The notes: generated by a model not told the origin, from the sequence alone. A DNA stretch of 64,000 nucleotides from Halomonas sp. KG2 (GCA_030440445.1 CP098528.1:4340001-4404000); one strand, 5' to 3'; positions 35,507-44,996 are shown, counted from the first letter of the stretch. Translations and numbers: made by a program.

Positions 35507-36664
35507 TTAGACGAGTAATGCTCTTACCAGCTCCACCCAGTAGCGCGCCCCCAGTGGCAACAATGCATCGTTGAAGTCATAGTGCGGGTTATGCAACGAA
35601 GCGGACTCCTCGCCATTGCCCATCCAGATATAGGCACCTGGGCGCTCGGCAAGCAGGAATGAGAAATCCTCAGACGCCATGCTGGGTGACGGGTTGCGGA
35701 TCACGTTGCCACTACCGAGTAAGCTTTCCAGCACCGAGGCGCAGTGCTGAGCATGTTCAGGGGTATTGATAGTGGCGGGATAGCAGCGCTGGTAGTCCAG
35801 TTCAACGGTTAAACCATGAAACTCAGCTAAGTTGGTAATCGCTTGCTTAAAGCGCGCTTCCAAATGCTCTTTGTGTGCCATATCAAAACAACGCAGCGTG
35901 CCGCGAAGCGCCACCTGCTCGGGAATCACGTTGAAGGTATCACCGGCGTTAATACTGGTAATACTCAGCACGGCTGCTTTATCAGGCGGCGTTTCGCGAC
36001 TCACCAACCCTTGCAGTTGGCTAATCAGTTGGCAGCTCGCCAACACCGTATCAGTACCTAAATGGGGCATCGCCGCATGGCAACCCTTGCCAGTCAGCGT
36101 CAGGCTAAAGATATCGAAGGCGGCCATAACGTCGGTATCGTGCACCGCGGCAACGCCAACCGGCAGCCCCGGCCAGTTGTGCAGGCCGTACACGGCATCC
36201 ATGGGAAAGCGTTCAAACAGCCCCTCTTCAACCATCACCCGCCCGCCGCCGGCGTTCTCTTCAGCAGGTTGAAAGATAAACACCACCCGGCCTTTAAAAT
36301 CAGGCTGCTGCTTTAACGCCCAGGCGGCGCCCAGCAGCATGGTGGTGTGGCCATCGTGGCCGCAGGCGTGCATCTTGCCAGGTGTTTGCGAGGCGTAGGC
36401 AAGCGCCGTCTCTTCGCGAATATCCAGGGCGTCAATATCGGCCCGTAGGCCGATCGTTTTACCTTCACCCTGTTGTCCATCCAGAGCGGCCACCACCCCC
36501 GTGCCAGCAATACCGGTGGTTACTTCAAAGCCCCACTCAGTCAGCAGCTCGGCAATACGCGCACTGGTGCGATGCTCCTCAAACGCGGTTTCCGGGTGCT
36601 GATGGAAATCATGACGCCACGCTTTTAGTTCTGCGCTATCCGGTAAGTCTACTGAAGCAGTCAT
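35507..36664 (-). CDS. M20 family amidohydrolase (hippurate hydrolase-like)
   Basis: A 385-residue di-metal amidohydrolase of the M20D group, which cleaves N-acyl or N-aroyl amino acids and related amides. Metal ligands are visible in HACGHDGHTTMLLG (about 98-111) and FQPAEENAGGGRVMVE. The lid dimerisation domain lies in the middle (CHAAMPHLGTDTVLA), and ASEDFSFL near the C-terminus holds a late ligand region. There is no signal peptide, so it is cytoplasmic and acts after import. It lies 10 bases after the small membrane protein gene. Confidence 0.92.
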   Translation of the reverse strand: MTASVDLPDSAELKAWRHDFHQHPETAFEEHRTSARIAELLTEWGFEVTTGIAGTGVVAALDGQQGEGKTIGLRADIDALDIREETALAYASQTPGKMHACGHDGHTTMLLGAAWALKQQPDFKGRVVFIFQPAEENAGGGRVMVEEGLFERFPMDAVYGLHNWPGLPVGVAAVHDTDVMAAFDIFSLTLTGKGCHAAMPHLGTDTVLASCQLISQLQGLVSRETPPDKAAVLSITSINAGDTFNVIPEQVALRGTLRCFDMAHKEHLEARFKQAITNLAEFHGLTVELDYQRCYPATINTPEHAQHCASVLESLLGSGNVIRNPSPSMASEDFSFLLAERPGAYIWMGNGEESASLHNPHYDFNDALLPLGARYWVELVRALLV

Positions 36665-36674
36665 CGTCTTATCC

Positions 36675-37169
36675 TTAAAGCATCACGTGGGCGACAACGG
36701 CAGAGCCAATAAAGGTACCGGTAAATACTAGCAGCGCTACCACTACCAGCTTCCAGCCGGTTTGCTTGAACATGGCGAATTCACGCCCGGTAAGCGCCAG
36801 CCCTGCATAGGCCAATACCGGCGTGACCACTGCCAGAAAATCCACTTCAGCCAGCCGTGCGATGATCCAACCATTACCAGGGAAGAACGGCAGCGTCGCG
36901 ATAATGCTAATCAGCGACACCCAGGCCACGCTGGGCAGGTAAAAAGGACAAAACCGCCCAACCACCAAGCCGATAATGACCATGACATAGAGAATTAACA
37001 TGCCGGGCAGCGCGTCTAATAAAGGCGAACCGTTGACGATATTGCTAAACCACGCCGCCACACACACCGCTGCCAGAACCAACGCGGTTTTACCCAGCTG
37101 ATTTTCGGGACGTAGCTCTTTTAACGCCTCAGCATCGAACTGATCGATTGGGCTCTCATGAGTTTTCAT
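36675..37169 (-). CDS. Small inner-membrane protein, putative transporter subunit
   Basis: A 164-residue protein with about four to five membrane helices (roughly 27-47, 50-72, 80-98, 108-128 and 138-160) after a cytoplasmic start. There is no recognised domain. It overlaps the DUF3100-like gene by 14 bases and precedes the M20 gene, so it probably works with the DUF3100 protein as a two-part permease. That role is inferred from order only. Confidence 0.7.
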   Translation of the reverse strand: MKTHESPIDQFDAEALKELRPENQLGKTALVLAAVCVAAWFSNIVNGSPLLDALPGMLILYVMVIIGLVVGRFCPFYLPSVAWVSLISIIATLPFFPGNGWIIARLAEVDFLAVVTPVLAYAGLALTGREFAMFKQTGWKLVVVALLVFTGTFIGSAVVAHVML

Positions 37170-37974
37170 GGCTAACCTCCTGGCGCGAGCCTTTTAAGCG
37201 CTTGTACATCCACTCGGTGATCGGTAGCGCGATAAATAGTGAGATATACAGACCGGTAGCGTAAGTAAGCAGGTTGCTTGCCCCGGCAAAGGCGAGTAGT
37301 TCGTCCTTAGATGCCGGTACCGCTTCGGCTAAAGCTGCCGAACACGCCGCCACCATACTGCCACTGCCCACCCCGCAGGCCATGGCCAAAGCACGAATAT
37401 CAAGAATATCCAGCGAAGCGATATAGCCCGCCATTAAAGCGAAGTAGAGCGTACCGAACATGGTGCCCACAACGTACACCCCCATAATCCCGATGCCCTC
37501 AGGGCTTCTTAGCCCGTAACGGTCTGAAATAATGGCAATATTGGGTTCACGGGCGATAGAGTAGGTAGCGCCAATCGCTTCACGGCCCATCTTGAGGACT
37601 AATACTGCAAAGGGCAGCGCTATCAGCATGGTGCCCAGATTGCCTAACTCTTGGAGTATCAGCGCGGGGCCAGCAGCGATAATCTGCTCGATCGCAGGGC
37701 CAATGGTGGAACCAAATTTGGCGATAAACGGCAGGATGGCAATGAGAATAATCGGGCCAGCCGCATTGCTGACCGGCTTGGGAATCACCTTGCCCATTGC
37801 CGAGAAAAGATGAGGGTTAAACAGTACGCCGATCACAAAAGCGTAGAGCAGCGGTAGTAACAGTAGTGTTCCCGGCCCGAGAGGAATACGCACGATGCCG
37901 ACCCACTCGGCAAACATTGACGTCACTATCACCGTAAGGTGAAGACGCCAATCCAGCATTAACTTGAGATCCAT
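37156..37974 (-). CDS. DUF3100-like membrane protein, putative transporter subunit
   Basis: A 272-residue inner-membrane protein with about eight helices. The start at 37974 has AGGGA seven bases upstream. Conserved-looking loops are FAEWVGIVRIPLGPGTLLLLPLL, MGKVIPKPVSNAAGPI, GREAIGATYSIAREPNIAII and MACGVGSGSMVAACSAAL, a pattern I associate with DUF3100. The glycine/serine-rich re-entrant-like GVGSGSM resembles substrate-binding hairpins of secondary carriers. It is the first gene of a minus-strand operon of five, divergent from yccS. Confidence 0.72.
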   Translation of the reverse strand: MDLKLMLDWRLHLTVIVTSMFAEWVGIVRIPLGPGTLLLLPLLYAFVIGVLFNPHLFSAMGKVIPKPVSNAAGPIILIAILPFIAKFGSTIGPAIEQIIAAGPALILQELGNLGTMLIALPFAVLVLKMGREAIGATYSIAREPNIAIISDRYGLRSPEGIGIMGVYVVGTMFGTLYFALMAGYIASLDILDIRALAMACGVGSGSMVAACSAALAEAVPASKDELLAFAGASNLLTYATGLYISLFIALPITEWMYKRLKGSRQEVSHENS

Positions 37975-38169
37975 AGGAGTGTCCCTGTTTTTTTTAGAGT
38001 CACTCCGAGTATCGAAAGGTTGCCGTTCCAATCATAGGACCTTAGTGCGCTATTTTTTAGAACACTCCAACAGTTTGGACTAGAGGGCAATAATAAATTA
38101 AAGCGACAATGGCCTAACCTTGAAGGGGTTGAGAGAGGAGTATGGCACCGTACACCTACCAACCCTATG

Positions 38170-38185
38170 TTATACTAAAGTATAA
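38170..38185 (+). promoter_or_regulatory. Palindrome upstream of the YccS-like gene
   Basis: TTATACTAAAGTATAA has 7-bp arms around AA and ends 21 bases before the yccS-like ATG. It contains TATACT, a possible -10 hexamer, so a repressor bound here would block the promoter. The 232-base divergent region also serves the catabolic operon. Confidence 0.4.
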
Positions 38186-38206
38186 AATTTACCCACCAGA
38201 GCCTTT

Positions 38207-40438
38207 ATGCCTATTTCATTGCCTTTGCGGCGTCTATGGACCCTAGATAAGTTTGCCTACAGCCTGCGCGTGTTTATCGCGTTCAGCGGGGCACTGCTGT
38301 TTAGCGGTTTTGCAGGTGACATCGCGCTGGTGATTCCGCTGTTTTTGGGCATTATTGCGAGTGCGCTTTCTGAAACCGATGACAGTTGGCAGGGGCGCTT
38401 ACAGGCGCTGGTGGTGACACTTGCTTGCTTTGCATCGGCCTCGTTTGTCGTTCAGTGGCTTTTCCCCTGGCCGTGGTTGTTTGCAGTTGGGCTGGCAGTT
38501 TCTACCTTCACGTTAATTATGCTGGGTGCCATTGGCCAGCGGTACGCGACCATTGCGTCAGGCACGTTAATCCTATCGATCTACTCAATGATCAACATTG
38601 AACAGCACGGTGGCGTGGATGAAGACGTGGCTTCCCGGCAATTGCTGCTGCTTGCAGGAGCCGCGTGGTACGGGGTTATCTCAATCCTATGGTGCGCCCT
38701 TTTTTCGCGCCAGCCAGTTAAACAAAGCATGGCGCGGGTATATAAAGCGCTAGGTGAGTTTTTAATCTTGAAGTCTGCGTTGTTTGAGCCTGTCCGCGAG
38801 GTCGATTTAGAGGCGCGGCGCGTGGCGCTAGCTAGGCAAAATGGCAAAGTCGTCGATGCCCTCAACCAAGCAAAAGAGATGATTTTCCGCCGCTTAGAGG
38901 GGCAGCGAGGCAGCCGCAAGTTGAACCGCTACTTACAGATTTACTTTATCGCCCAGGATATACACGAGCGGGCAAGCTCTACCCACTACCCCTATAGCGC
39001 GCTCACCGAAGCGTTTTTTCACCATGACGTGCTCTTTCGTTGCCAGCGACTCTTAGACCAGCAAGGCCGTGCCTGCCGCCAGCTAGCCAAATCGTTGTTG
39101 CTTAACCGTCCCTTTGGCCATGAGCAGAGTGAGCAAGCGCTGGCCGATCTACGCGCTTCTATCGACAACCTAAGCGAGCACGGTAAGCCGGAATGGCGTC
39201 CGCTCATGCATCCGCTCAATGCACTTGCCGATAACCTGTCTATCCTGGAAGCTCAGATTGCCAGTGCTCACAACCCAGACACCGACGATGATCGTCGTGA
39301 TAGCTCGCTTTACGACCGCTCCCCCTCTAGCGTGCTAGAAGCGTGGAAACGCGTTCAGCTAAATTTGACGCTGGGTTCACCCACGTTTCGCCATGCGGTG
39401 CGCTTATCCACCGCGCTGCTAGTGGGTTATGGGCTGCTCCAGTGGCTTGACCCTGAACAGGGGTTTTGGATTTTACTCACCACGTTGTTCGTCTGTCGCC
39501 CTAACTTTGCCACCACGCGTCGCTTTCTGTCACAGCGCATCCTCGGCACAGTGCTTGGCCTCATTGCCGGTTGGGCATCCATTAGTTTGTTCCCCCAAGC
39601 CAGCATACAAAGCATGATTGCGGTGGCTGCGGGCGTGTGTTTTTTTGCCAACCGCGAGCGTCACTACGTTATCGCCACCGCCTCAATCACACTGCTGGTA
39701 CTGTGCAGCTTTAACCAGGTCGGCGACGGTTTTAATCTGATCTTACCTAGGCTATTGGATACCTTGGTGGGTTCGTTGATTGCTGGGCTAGCGGTATTTT
39801 TTATTCTGCCGGACTGGCAAGGGCGTCGGCTGTATCGGGAGGCCGCAAAAGTCCTCACCAACCACCGCCGTTATTTAGATGAGATTGTTCACCAGTATGA
39901 AGAGGGAAAGCAGGACGATTTGGCTTACCGGTTAGCCCGCCGCAATGCTCACAACGCCGATGCAGCACTGTCAACGCTGCTCACCAATATGCTCCACGAG
40001 CCGGGGCACTATCGCAAACAGGACGCCGACAGCGGCCTACGCTTTCTAGTGCTGTCTAACACGCTACTAAGCCACTTATCTGCTCTTGGCGCTCACCGCC
40101 ACCAGTTGGCTGAAGATGAGGACGACGCCGCTTTGGTGCCCCTTGCCAAGCGCATCAGCGAGCTGCTGGAACAACTGGCAGAACAGCTCAACAAGCGCCA
40201 ACCCATCACGCCCTTAACTGATCAAGTCAACGACCTACTCGCGCAGCTAGAGCAGAATGCCTCAGATTCCTTCGATAAGAAGGGCTCAGAGGGAGACGAA
40301 CAAGCCATTGCCCTTTACCGTCCCATCCAAAGCCAGCTACGCCTAATTGCCGCGCAGCTAGGGCCACTTGGTGAAGCCGCCAACCGCTTAACGGAGACCC
40401 CGGTAGAGAGTCACCAAGCAGCGAACACCGCCGCTTAA
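38207..40438 (+). CDS. yccS: YccS-like inner-membrane protein (FUSC family)
   Basis: A 743-residue protein of the YccS/FUSC family, related to aromatic-acid efflux components. It has the family's doubled plan: about six helices (20-160), a cytoplasmic helical domain, a second set of helices (390-530, with WILLTTLFVCRPNFATTRRFLSQRILGT) and a C-terminal helical tail. The function of YccS is not established. There is no membrane-fusion partner gene beside it. It converges on recG with 15 bases between stops. Confidence 0.85.
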   Translation: MPISLPLRRLWTLDKFAYSLRVFIAFSGALLFSGFAGDIALVIPLFLGIIASALSETDDSWQGRLQALVVTLACFASASFVVQWLFPWPWLFAVGLAVSTFTLIMLGAIGQRYATIASGTLILSIYSMINIEQHGGVDEDVASRQLLLLAGAAWYGVISILWCALFSRQPVKQSMARVYKALGEFLILKSALFEPVREVDLEARRVALARQNGKVVDALNQAKEMIFRRLEGQRGSRKLNRYLQIYFIAQDIHERASSTHYPYSALTEAFFHHDVLFRCQRLLDQQGRACRQLAKSLLLNRPFGHEQSEQALADLRASIDNLSEHGKPEWRPLMHPLNALADNLSILEAQIASAHNPDTDDDRRDSSLYDRSPSSVLEAWKRVQLNLTLGSPTFRHAVRLSTALLVGYGLLQWLDPEQGFWILLTTLFVCRPNFATTRRFLSQRILGTVLGLIAGWASISLFPQASIQSMIAVAAGVCFFANRERHYVIATASITLLVLCSFNQVGDGFNLILPRLLDTLVGSLIAGLAVFFILPDWQGRRLYREAAKVLTNHRRYLDEIVHQYEEGKQDDLAYRLARRNAHNADAALSTLLTNMLHEPGHYRKQDADSGLRFLVLSNTLLSHLSALGAHRHQLAEDEDDAALVPLAKRISELLEQLAEQLNKRQPITPLTDQVNDLLAQLEQNASDSFDKKGSEGDEQAIALYRPIQSQLRLIAAQLGPLGEAANRLTETPVESHQAANTAA

Positions 40439-40453
40439 GCGTTGTATCACTCC

Positions 40454-42532
40454 CTACACCTGCCCGTAGCGTCCGGCGGCTTCGCCTAGCCAACGCCGCA
40501 CTAATACGGCGGTAACTTCGGCATTGCCTTGCAGCCCCTGGGCAAGGGCGGTGACGCGCTCTAGCTGGTCGGCATCACGCTCAAGATCAGCAATTTTCAT
40601 CTGGGCAAGGCCGGTTTGGCGAGTGCCGAGCACTTCGCCGGGGCCACGAATTTCCAAGTCCTTTTCGGCAATACGGAAACCGTCGGTGGTTTCGCGCATT
40701 ACCCCCAGGCGTTCCCGAGAGCTTTTCGAAAGCGGCGGGTGGTAAAGCAACACACAGAAGCTTTCCGTGCTGCCGCGCCCTACTCGACCGCGCAGTTGGT
40801 GCAGTTGAGAAAGCCCCAGGCGTTCCGGGTTTTCGATAATCATCAGGCTGGCATTGGGGACATCTACGCCCACTTCAATAACGGTAGTGGCCACCAGCAG
40901 GTCGAGCTCGCCCGTTTTGAAGGCCTCCATCACCGCGACTTTTTCGCTGGCCTTCATGCGCCCATGAATCAGACCAATAGCGAGTTCTGGCAGCGCCTGG
41001 GTTAGTTCATCGCGGGTGACTTCGGCGGCCTGACACTGCAGCACCTCAGACTCTTCAATCAGCGTACACACCCAATAGGCCTGGCGCCCATCACTGCAGG
41101 CGTTGCGAATGCGTTCGACCACTTCAGGCCGCCGCTCATCAGACACCACCACGGTTTTAACCGGCGTACGCCCTGGCGGCAACTCATCAATTACCGATAC
41201 ATCCAAATCAGCGTAAGCACTCATGGCCAGCGTACGAGGAATTGGTGTCGCGGTCATGATCAGTTGATGCGGCGTTAGCCCACCTGCTTCGCCTTTCTCG
41301 CGCAGTGCCAAGCGTTGATGAACACCAAAGCGGTGCTGCTCATCAATAATTGCTAACCCCAAACACTGAAAGTGTACGTCGCTCTGAAACAGCGCATGGG
41401 TGCCCACCACCATACGGGCACGGCCATCAGCAATAGCGGCTTTGGCATCTAACCGTGCTTTACCTTTGAGCTTGCCTGCCAACCAAGCCACTTCGATACC
41501 CAACGGTTCAAACCAGGCTTTAAACGCCCGATAGTGCTGTTCAGCAAGAATTTCCGTGGGGGCCATCATCGCCGCCTGGCAATTGCCCGCCAGCGCCGAG
41601 AGTGCTGCCATCGCCGCAACGACCGTCTTTCCTGAGCCGACGTCGCCCTGCACGAGCCGTAGCATCGGGGCGGGCCGCGCAAGGTCTAGGGTAATCTCTT
41701 CCAGCACGCGGCGCTGCGCACCGGTAAGGGCAAACGGCAATTGGGCTAAAAAGCGGGTTTGCAGGCTGCGGCCCGAGGGCAGCGATGGCGCACCATCCGC
41801 CTGAATACGTAACCGCACTTCACGCAGGCTGAGTTGGTGGGCCAGTAGCTCTTCCAGCGCTAACCTACGTGTGGCGGGATGATGGCCGTGGGCAAGCTGC
41901 TCAATGTCCACATCCGGTGGCGGTTGATGTAGCAGTTGCAGGCTAGCGTGCAACCCAGGCAGGCTGAATCGCTGGCGCAGGGCATCTGGAATGACGTCCG
42001 GTAACAGCTCAGGGGAGCGCTGCAGTAGCGCCAGCGCTTGCTGGGTAAGTGCGCGAAAACGCGTCTGATGCAACCCTTCAGTGGTCGGGTAAATCGGCGT
42101 GAAATACTCCTCAACCGGTGTATCGTTACCGCCGCTTAGCCGATACTCAGGATGGTAAATTTCCAGCCCTGTTGCCCCCGCGCGCGCCTCTCCAAATGCA
42201 CGCACCGTAACACCGGGGCGCATCTGTTGCTGCTGGGCAGGCGAAAAATGAAAAAAACGTAGGCTTAAAATACCGCTGCCATCACGCACTCTGACTAACA
42301 AACTACGCCGACGCCCCTTAACAACATCGCACGCGGTGACTTCGCCTTCTATCACCGCCTCACTCCCTGCGCGCAGCAGGCCAATGGGCGTTAGCCGTGT
42401 ACGGTCCTGGTAGCGCAGCGGCAGGTGAAATAACAGGTCGCTTACGCAGTCTATGCCCAATCGCGCCAACTTTAGCGCAAGCGCCTCACCAACCCCTTTC
42501 AGCGACGAAACCGGTGCAGAAAGGTCACTCAT
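40454..42532 (-). CDS. recG: ATP-dependent DNA helicase RecG
   Basis: A 692-residue branch-migration helicase that rescues stalled forks. The N-terminal wedge domain includes an OB fold (about 60-150). Walker A is LVQGDVGSGKTVVAAMAAL, the DEAD-type box is IIDEQHRFGVHQR, TATPIPRTLAM is motif III, and QLRGRVGRGSTESFCVLLY is motif VI. It overlaps the oxyR stop by four bases on the same strand. Confidence 0.97.
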   Translation of the reverse strand: MSDLSAPVSSLKGVGEALALKLARLGIDCVSDLLFHLPLRYQDRTRLTPIGLLRAGSEAVIEGEVTACDVVKGRRRSLLVRVRDGSGILSLRFFHFSPAQQQQMRPGVTVRAFGEARAGATGLEIYHPEYRLSGGNDTPVEEYFTPIYPTTEGLHQTRFRALTQQALALLQRSPELLPDVIPDALRQRFSLPGLHASLQLLHQPPPDVDIEQLAHGHHPATRRLALEELLAHQLSLREVRLRIQADGAPSLPSGRSLQTRFLAQLPFALTGAQRRVLEEITLDLARPAPMLRLVQGDVGSGKTVVAAMAALSALAGNCQAAMMAPTEILAEQHYRAFKAWFEPLGIEVAWLAGKLKGKARLDAKAAIADGRARMVVGTHALFQSDVHFQCLGLAIIDEQHRFGVHQRLALREKGEAGGLTPHQLIMTATPIPRTLAMSAYADLDVSVIDELPPGRTPVKTVVVSDERRPEVVERIRNACSDGRQAYWVCTLIEESEVLQCQAAEVTRDELTQALPELAIGLIHGRMKASEKVAVMEAFKTGELDLLVATTVIEVGVDVPNASLMIIENPERLGLSQLHQLRGRVGRGSTESFCVLLYHPPLSKSSRERLGVMRETTDGFRIAEKDLEIRGPGEVLGTRQTGLAQMKIADLERDADQLERVTALAQGLQGNAEVTAVLVRRWLGEAAGRYGQV

Positions 42533-43458
42533 GAGGACGGACTAGCAGTGTGTACAGGTTGCTGACAGTGGCTAATCGCCTTGGCTAATGCATCAATTGC
42601 TTTGGGGCGAGGAAAGCTTGCCCGCCACGCAATGGCAACGGTGCGCGAAGGCGCAGGCTCAACAAATGGCCGGCTCACTAACATGGCATTTTCATACTGA
42701 TCAGTGCCCAGCGCCGACTGTGGCAGTACCGTAATGCCTAATTTAGATGCCACCATATGGCGAATGGTTTCCAATGATCCCCCCTCTGCAATCAACGTAT
42801 TATTTGGGCTGTTAAGCTTCTGGGTAATTGCCGGACAGGCTTCTAAAATTTGATCACGGAAGCAGTGCCCTTCCCCCAGCAACAACAAGCGCTCTTCTAA
42901 CAAATCTTCTTTGTGAATCGCATCACGACTTACCCAGCGATGGCTGGCAGGCATCAATACCTCAAAATGCTCATCGTAAATCGGCTTGGTAACCACGTCG
43001 GTCTCGGTGAAAGGCAACGCCACAATAATCACATCCAGCTCGCCACTGCGTAACTTTGCCCGCAGAGAGCCGGTCATGCCTTCTTCGATATACAACGGCA
43101 TTTGCGGTGCGGCGCTAGCCAGTGCTGGCACTAGATGGGGAAATAAGTAGGGGCCAATCGTATAAATTGCGCCAATGCGCAGCGGGTTAGCCAACTGGTC
43201 TTTGCCAGCATTCGCCATTTCGTAGATAAGCCGGCTCTGTTCCAGCACGCGCTGGGCTTGAGCAACGATCTTCTCACCCAACGGGGTGACCTGCACGGTT
43301 GATTTGGAACGTTCAAACAACGGTGTATCAAGCTCGTCCTCAAGCTTTTTTACCGCCACTGAGAGCGTTGGCTGCGAAACATGGCAGCGTTCGGCGGCAC
43401 GACCAAAGTGACGTTCTTGGGCAAGGGTTACGATGTAGCGTAGTTCTGTTAAAGTCAT
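42529..43458 (-). CDS. oxyR: Peroxide-sensing LysR regulator OxyR
   Basis: A 309-residue LysR-family activator of antioxidant genes. From the start MTLTELRYIVTLAQE, the redox cysteines fall at C199 (GEGHCFRD) and C208 (LEACP), the E. coli positions, so the disulfide switch is intact. The reading frame is open 25 codons upstream, but the conserved family start is at 43458. It lies just upstream of recG with overlapping ends, as in pseudomonads. Confidence 0.95.
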   Translation of the reverse strand: MTLTELRYIVTLAQERHFGRAAERCHVSQPTLSVAVKKLEDELDTPLFERSKSTVQVTPLGEKIVAQAQRVLEQSRLIYEMANAGKDQLANPLRIGAIYTIGPYLFPHLVPALASAAPQMPLYIEEGMTGSLRAKLRSGELDVIIVALPFTETDVVTKPIYDEHFEVLMPASHRWVSRDAIHKEDLLEERLLLLGEGHCFRDQILEACPAITQKLNSPNNTLIAEGGSLETIRHMVASKLGITVLPQSALGTDQYENAMLVSRPFVEPAPSRTVAIAWRASFPRPKAIDALAKAISHCQQPVHTASPSS

Positions 43459-43607
43459 AGTGGTGCCAGTGGCATCCTCTCGTTGCAGCTCGTTACAGGT
43501 CATCGTTATAGCGAGATGGAAAAGGACAAACAAACCCTATTGAAGATGGCACATCTCATAGGGACTTTGTATCTGATAGGGAATATTAATCAAGAGGAGT
43601 GACCAAG

Positions 43608-44483
43608 GTGAAGCTAACGGTACTGATTATTGGCTGCGGCGATATCGGCATAACGCTTGGACGCGAGCTGCTCAGCGAAGGCCATCATGTTATCGGCGTG
43701 CGCCGTCAGGTCGAGGCATTAAAAGATACGGGCATTGAGCCATTGGCGCTTGATCTTAACAATCTCGAAGGTGCTGACGCTCTACCTCATGCTGACTACG
43801 TTATTTATACCGTCAGCGCTGACCGTTTCGAAGAAAGTGCCTACCAAAGCGCCTATCCGGATGGCCTCAATCGTGTGCTTGGCGTGCTGGAACAACATAA
43901 AACGCCACCGAAACGCGTCTTTTTTGTGTCGTCGACCAGTGTCTATGGCCAGCAGGAAGGCGAAGTCGTAAATGAAGACAGCCCAACCGGGTCGACCAGT
44001 TTTTCTGGCAAACTGATGTGCGATGCTGAACAAGCGCTGATTAACCATCCGATTCCCGGCACGGTCGTGCGCTTTTCGGGGATTTACGGCCCTGGGCGTG
44101 ATCGTTTGATTCATCAGGTCGCAGAAGGCCGCATCGCGGCAGTTACGCCGGTCAGCTACTCCAACCGTATTCACCGTGATGACTGCACCGGTATTCTGGC
44201 GCACTTAATTCGTTGTCAGGAAAAAGGCGCGCCACTCGCCGACCTTTACCTAGGTAGCGACTGCGAGCCTGTCACCCTGCATAACGTGATGGCGTGGTTA
44301 GCCAAACAGCTCAAGGTTGAATCTACCGAGACCATGCAGTCACCACTGCGCCGCCGCACCAGCAAACGCTGCGATAATAGCCGTATCCGTGAAACGGGTT
44401 ATGAATTCCGCTATCCGACCTACAAAGAAGGCTACGCACAGGTGCTAAAAGAGGGCGGCTTCTTAACACCACAAAAAGCCTAA
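43608..44483 (+). CDS. YeeZ-like short-chain dehydrogenase/reductase family protein
   Basis: An NAD(P)-binding protein of about 291 residues in the extended SDR fold. The Rossmann motif is VLIIGCGDIGITLGREL, SSTSVYGQQEG is the active-site strand region, and the later FSGIYGPGRD resembles E. coli YeeZ and nucleoside-diphosphate-sugar epimerases. The YxxxK catalytic pair is not clear. The GTG at 43608 has GAGGAG eight bases upstream. A GTG at 43599 lies inside that site and is rejected as the start. Substrate unknown. Confidence 0.83.
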   Translation: MKLTVLIIGCGDIGITLGRELLSEGHHVIGVRRQVEALKDTGIEPLALDLNNLEGADALPHADYVIYTVSADRFEESAYQSAYPDGLNRVLGVLEQHKTPPKRVFFVSSTSVYGQQEGEVVNEDSPTGSTSFSGKLMCDAEQALINHPIPGTVVRFSGIYGPGRDRLIHQVAEGRIAAVTPVSYSNRIHRDDCTGILAHLIRCQEKGAPLADLYLGSDCEPVTLHNVMAWLAKQLKVESTETMQSPLRRRTSKRCDNSRIRETGYEFRYPTYKEGYAQVLKEGGFLTPQKA

Positions 44484-44513
44484 TCGTTGTGATGCTCCTT
44501 TGCACGATCTTCA

Positions 44514-44556
44514 AAAAAAGAGCGAGCACTTGATAATAGAGTGCTCGCCCGTTTTT
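44514..44556. terminator. Bidirectional terminator between the SDR gene and ridA
   Basis: GCGAGCACT (44522-44530) and AGTGCTCGC (44540-44548) form a 9-bp stem with AAAAAAA on the left and CCGTTTTT on the right. It serves the SDR gene on the plus strand and ridA on the minus strand. Confidence 0.88.
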
Positions 44557-44606
44557 AGTGAAGATAGTTGCTGAATACAGTTGCTTAAGGCATTAGGCTC
44601 AGAGAC

Positions 44607-44996
44607 TTAGTCACCAATGACCATCACAGCTTCTGCTTCTACTTGGCTGCCTTTGGGTAACGCTTTGACGCCGACCGCTGCACGGGCAGGGAAAGGCGAT
44701 GAGAAGAACTCTTCCATCACCTTGTTCACGATCGCAAAGTTATCCAAATCAACCAGGTATAAGTTGAGTTTGACGATATCGCCAAGCGTACCGGCAGCCT
44801 CTTCACACACCGCCTGCAGATTGGTAAATACTTGGCGCGCTTGTGCTTCAAAGTCGTCAGAGATAATTTCCATTGTCTCTGGGTTCAGCGGGATCTGGCC
44901 CGAAAGATACACTGTGTTGCCAGCCTTAATCGCTTGAGAGTAAGGGCCGATTGCAGCGGGGGCTTTTTCAGTATTAATAACTGCTTTGTTGCTCAT
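44607..44996 (-). CDS. ridA: RidA-family enamine/imine deaminase
   Basis: A 129-residue member of the RidA/YjgF family, which hydrolyses reactive 2-aminoacrylate and similar imines. The start at 44996 has AGGAGAG nine bases upstream. A longer frame adds 31 unlikely residues. Family marks are APAAIGPYSQAIKAGNTVYLSGQIPL, and RAAVGVKALPKGSQVEAEAV, which contains the arginine that binds the substrate carboxylate and the key glutamate. It follows spoT, as in pseudomonads. Confidence 0.94.
   Translation of the reverse strand: MSNKAVINTEKAPAAIGPYSQAIKAGNTVYLSGQIPLNPETMEIISDDFEAQARQVFTNLQAVCEEAAGTLGDIVKLNLYLVDLDNFAIVNKVMEEFFSSPFPARAAVGVKALPKGSQVEAEAVMVIGD

Noticed and set aside
38142..38243. 33-codon frame behind GAGAGGAG upstream of the YccS-like gene
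   Set aside because: It runs into yccS out of frame and crosses the palindrome and likely -10 region, so it is probably not transcribed as a gene.
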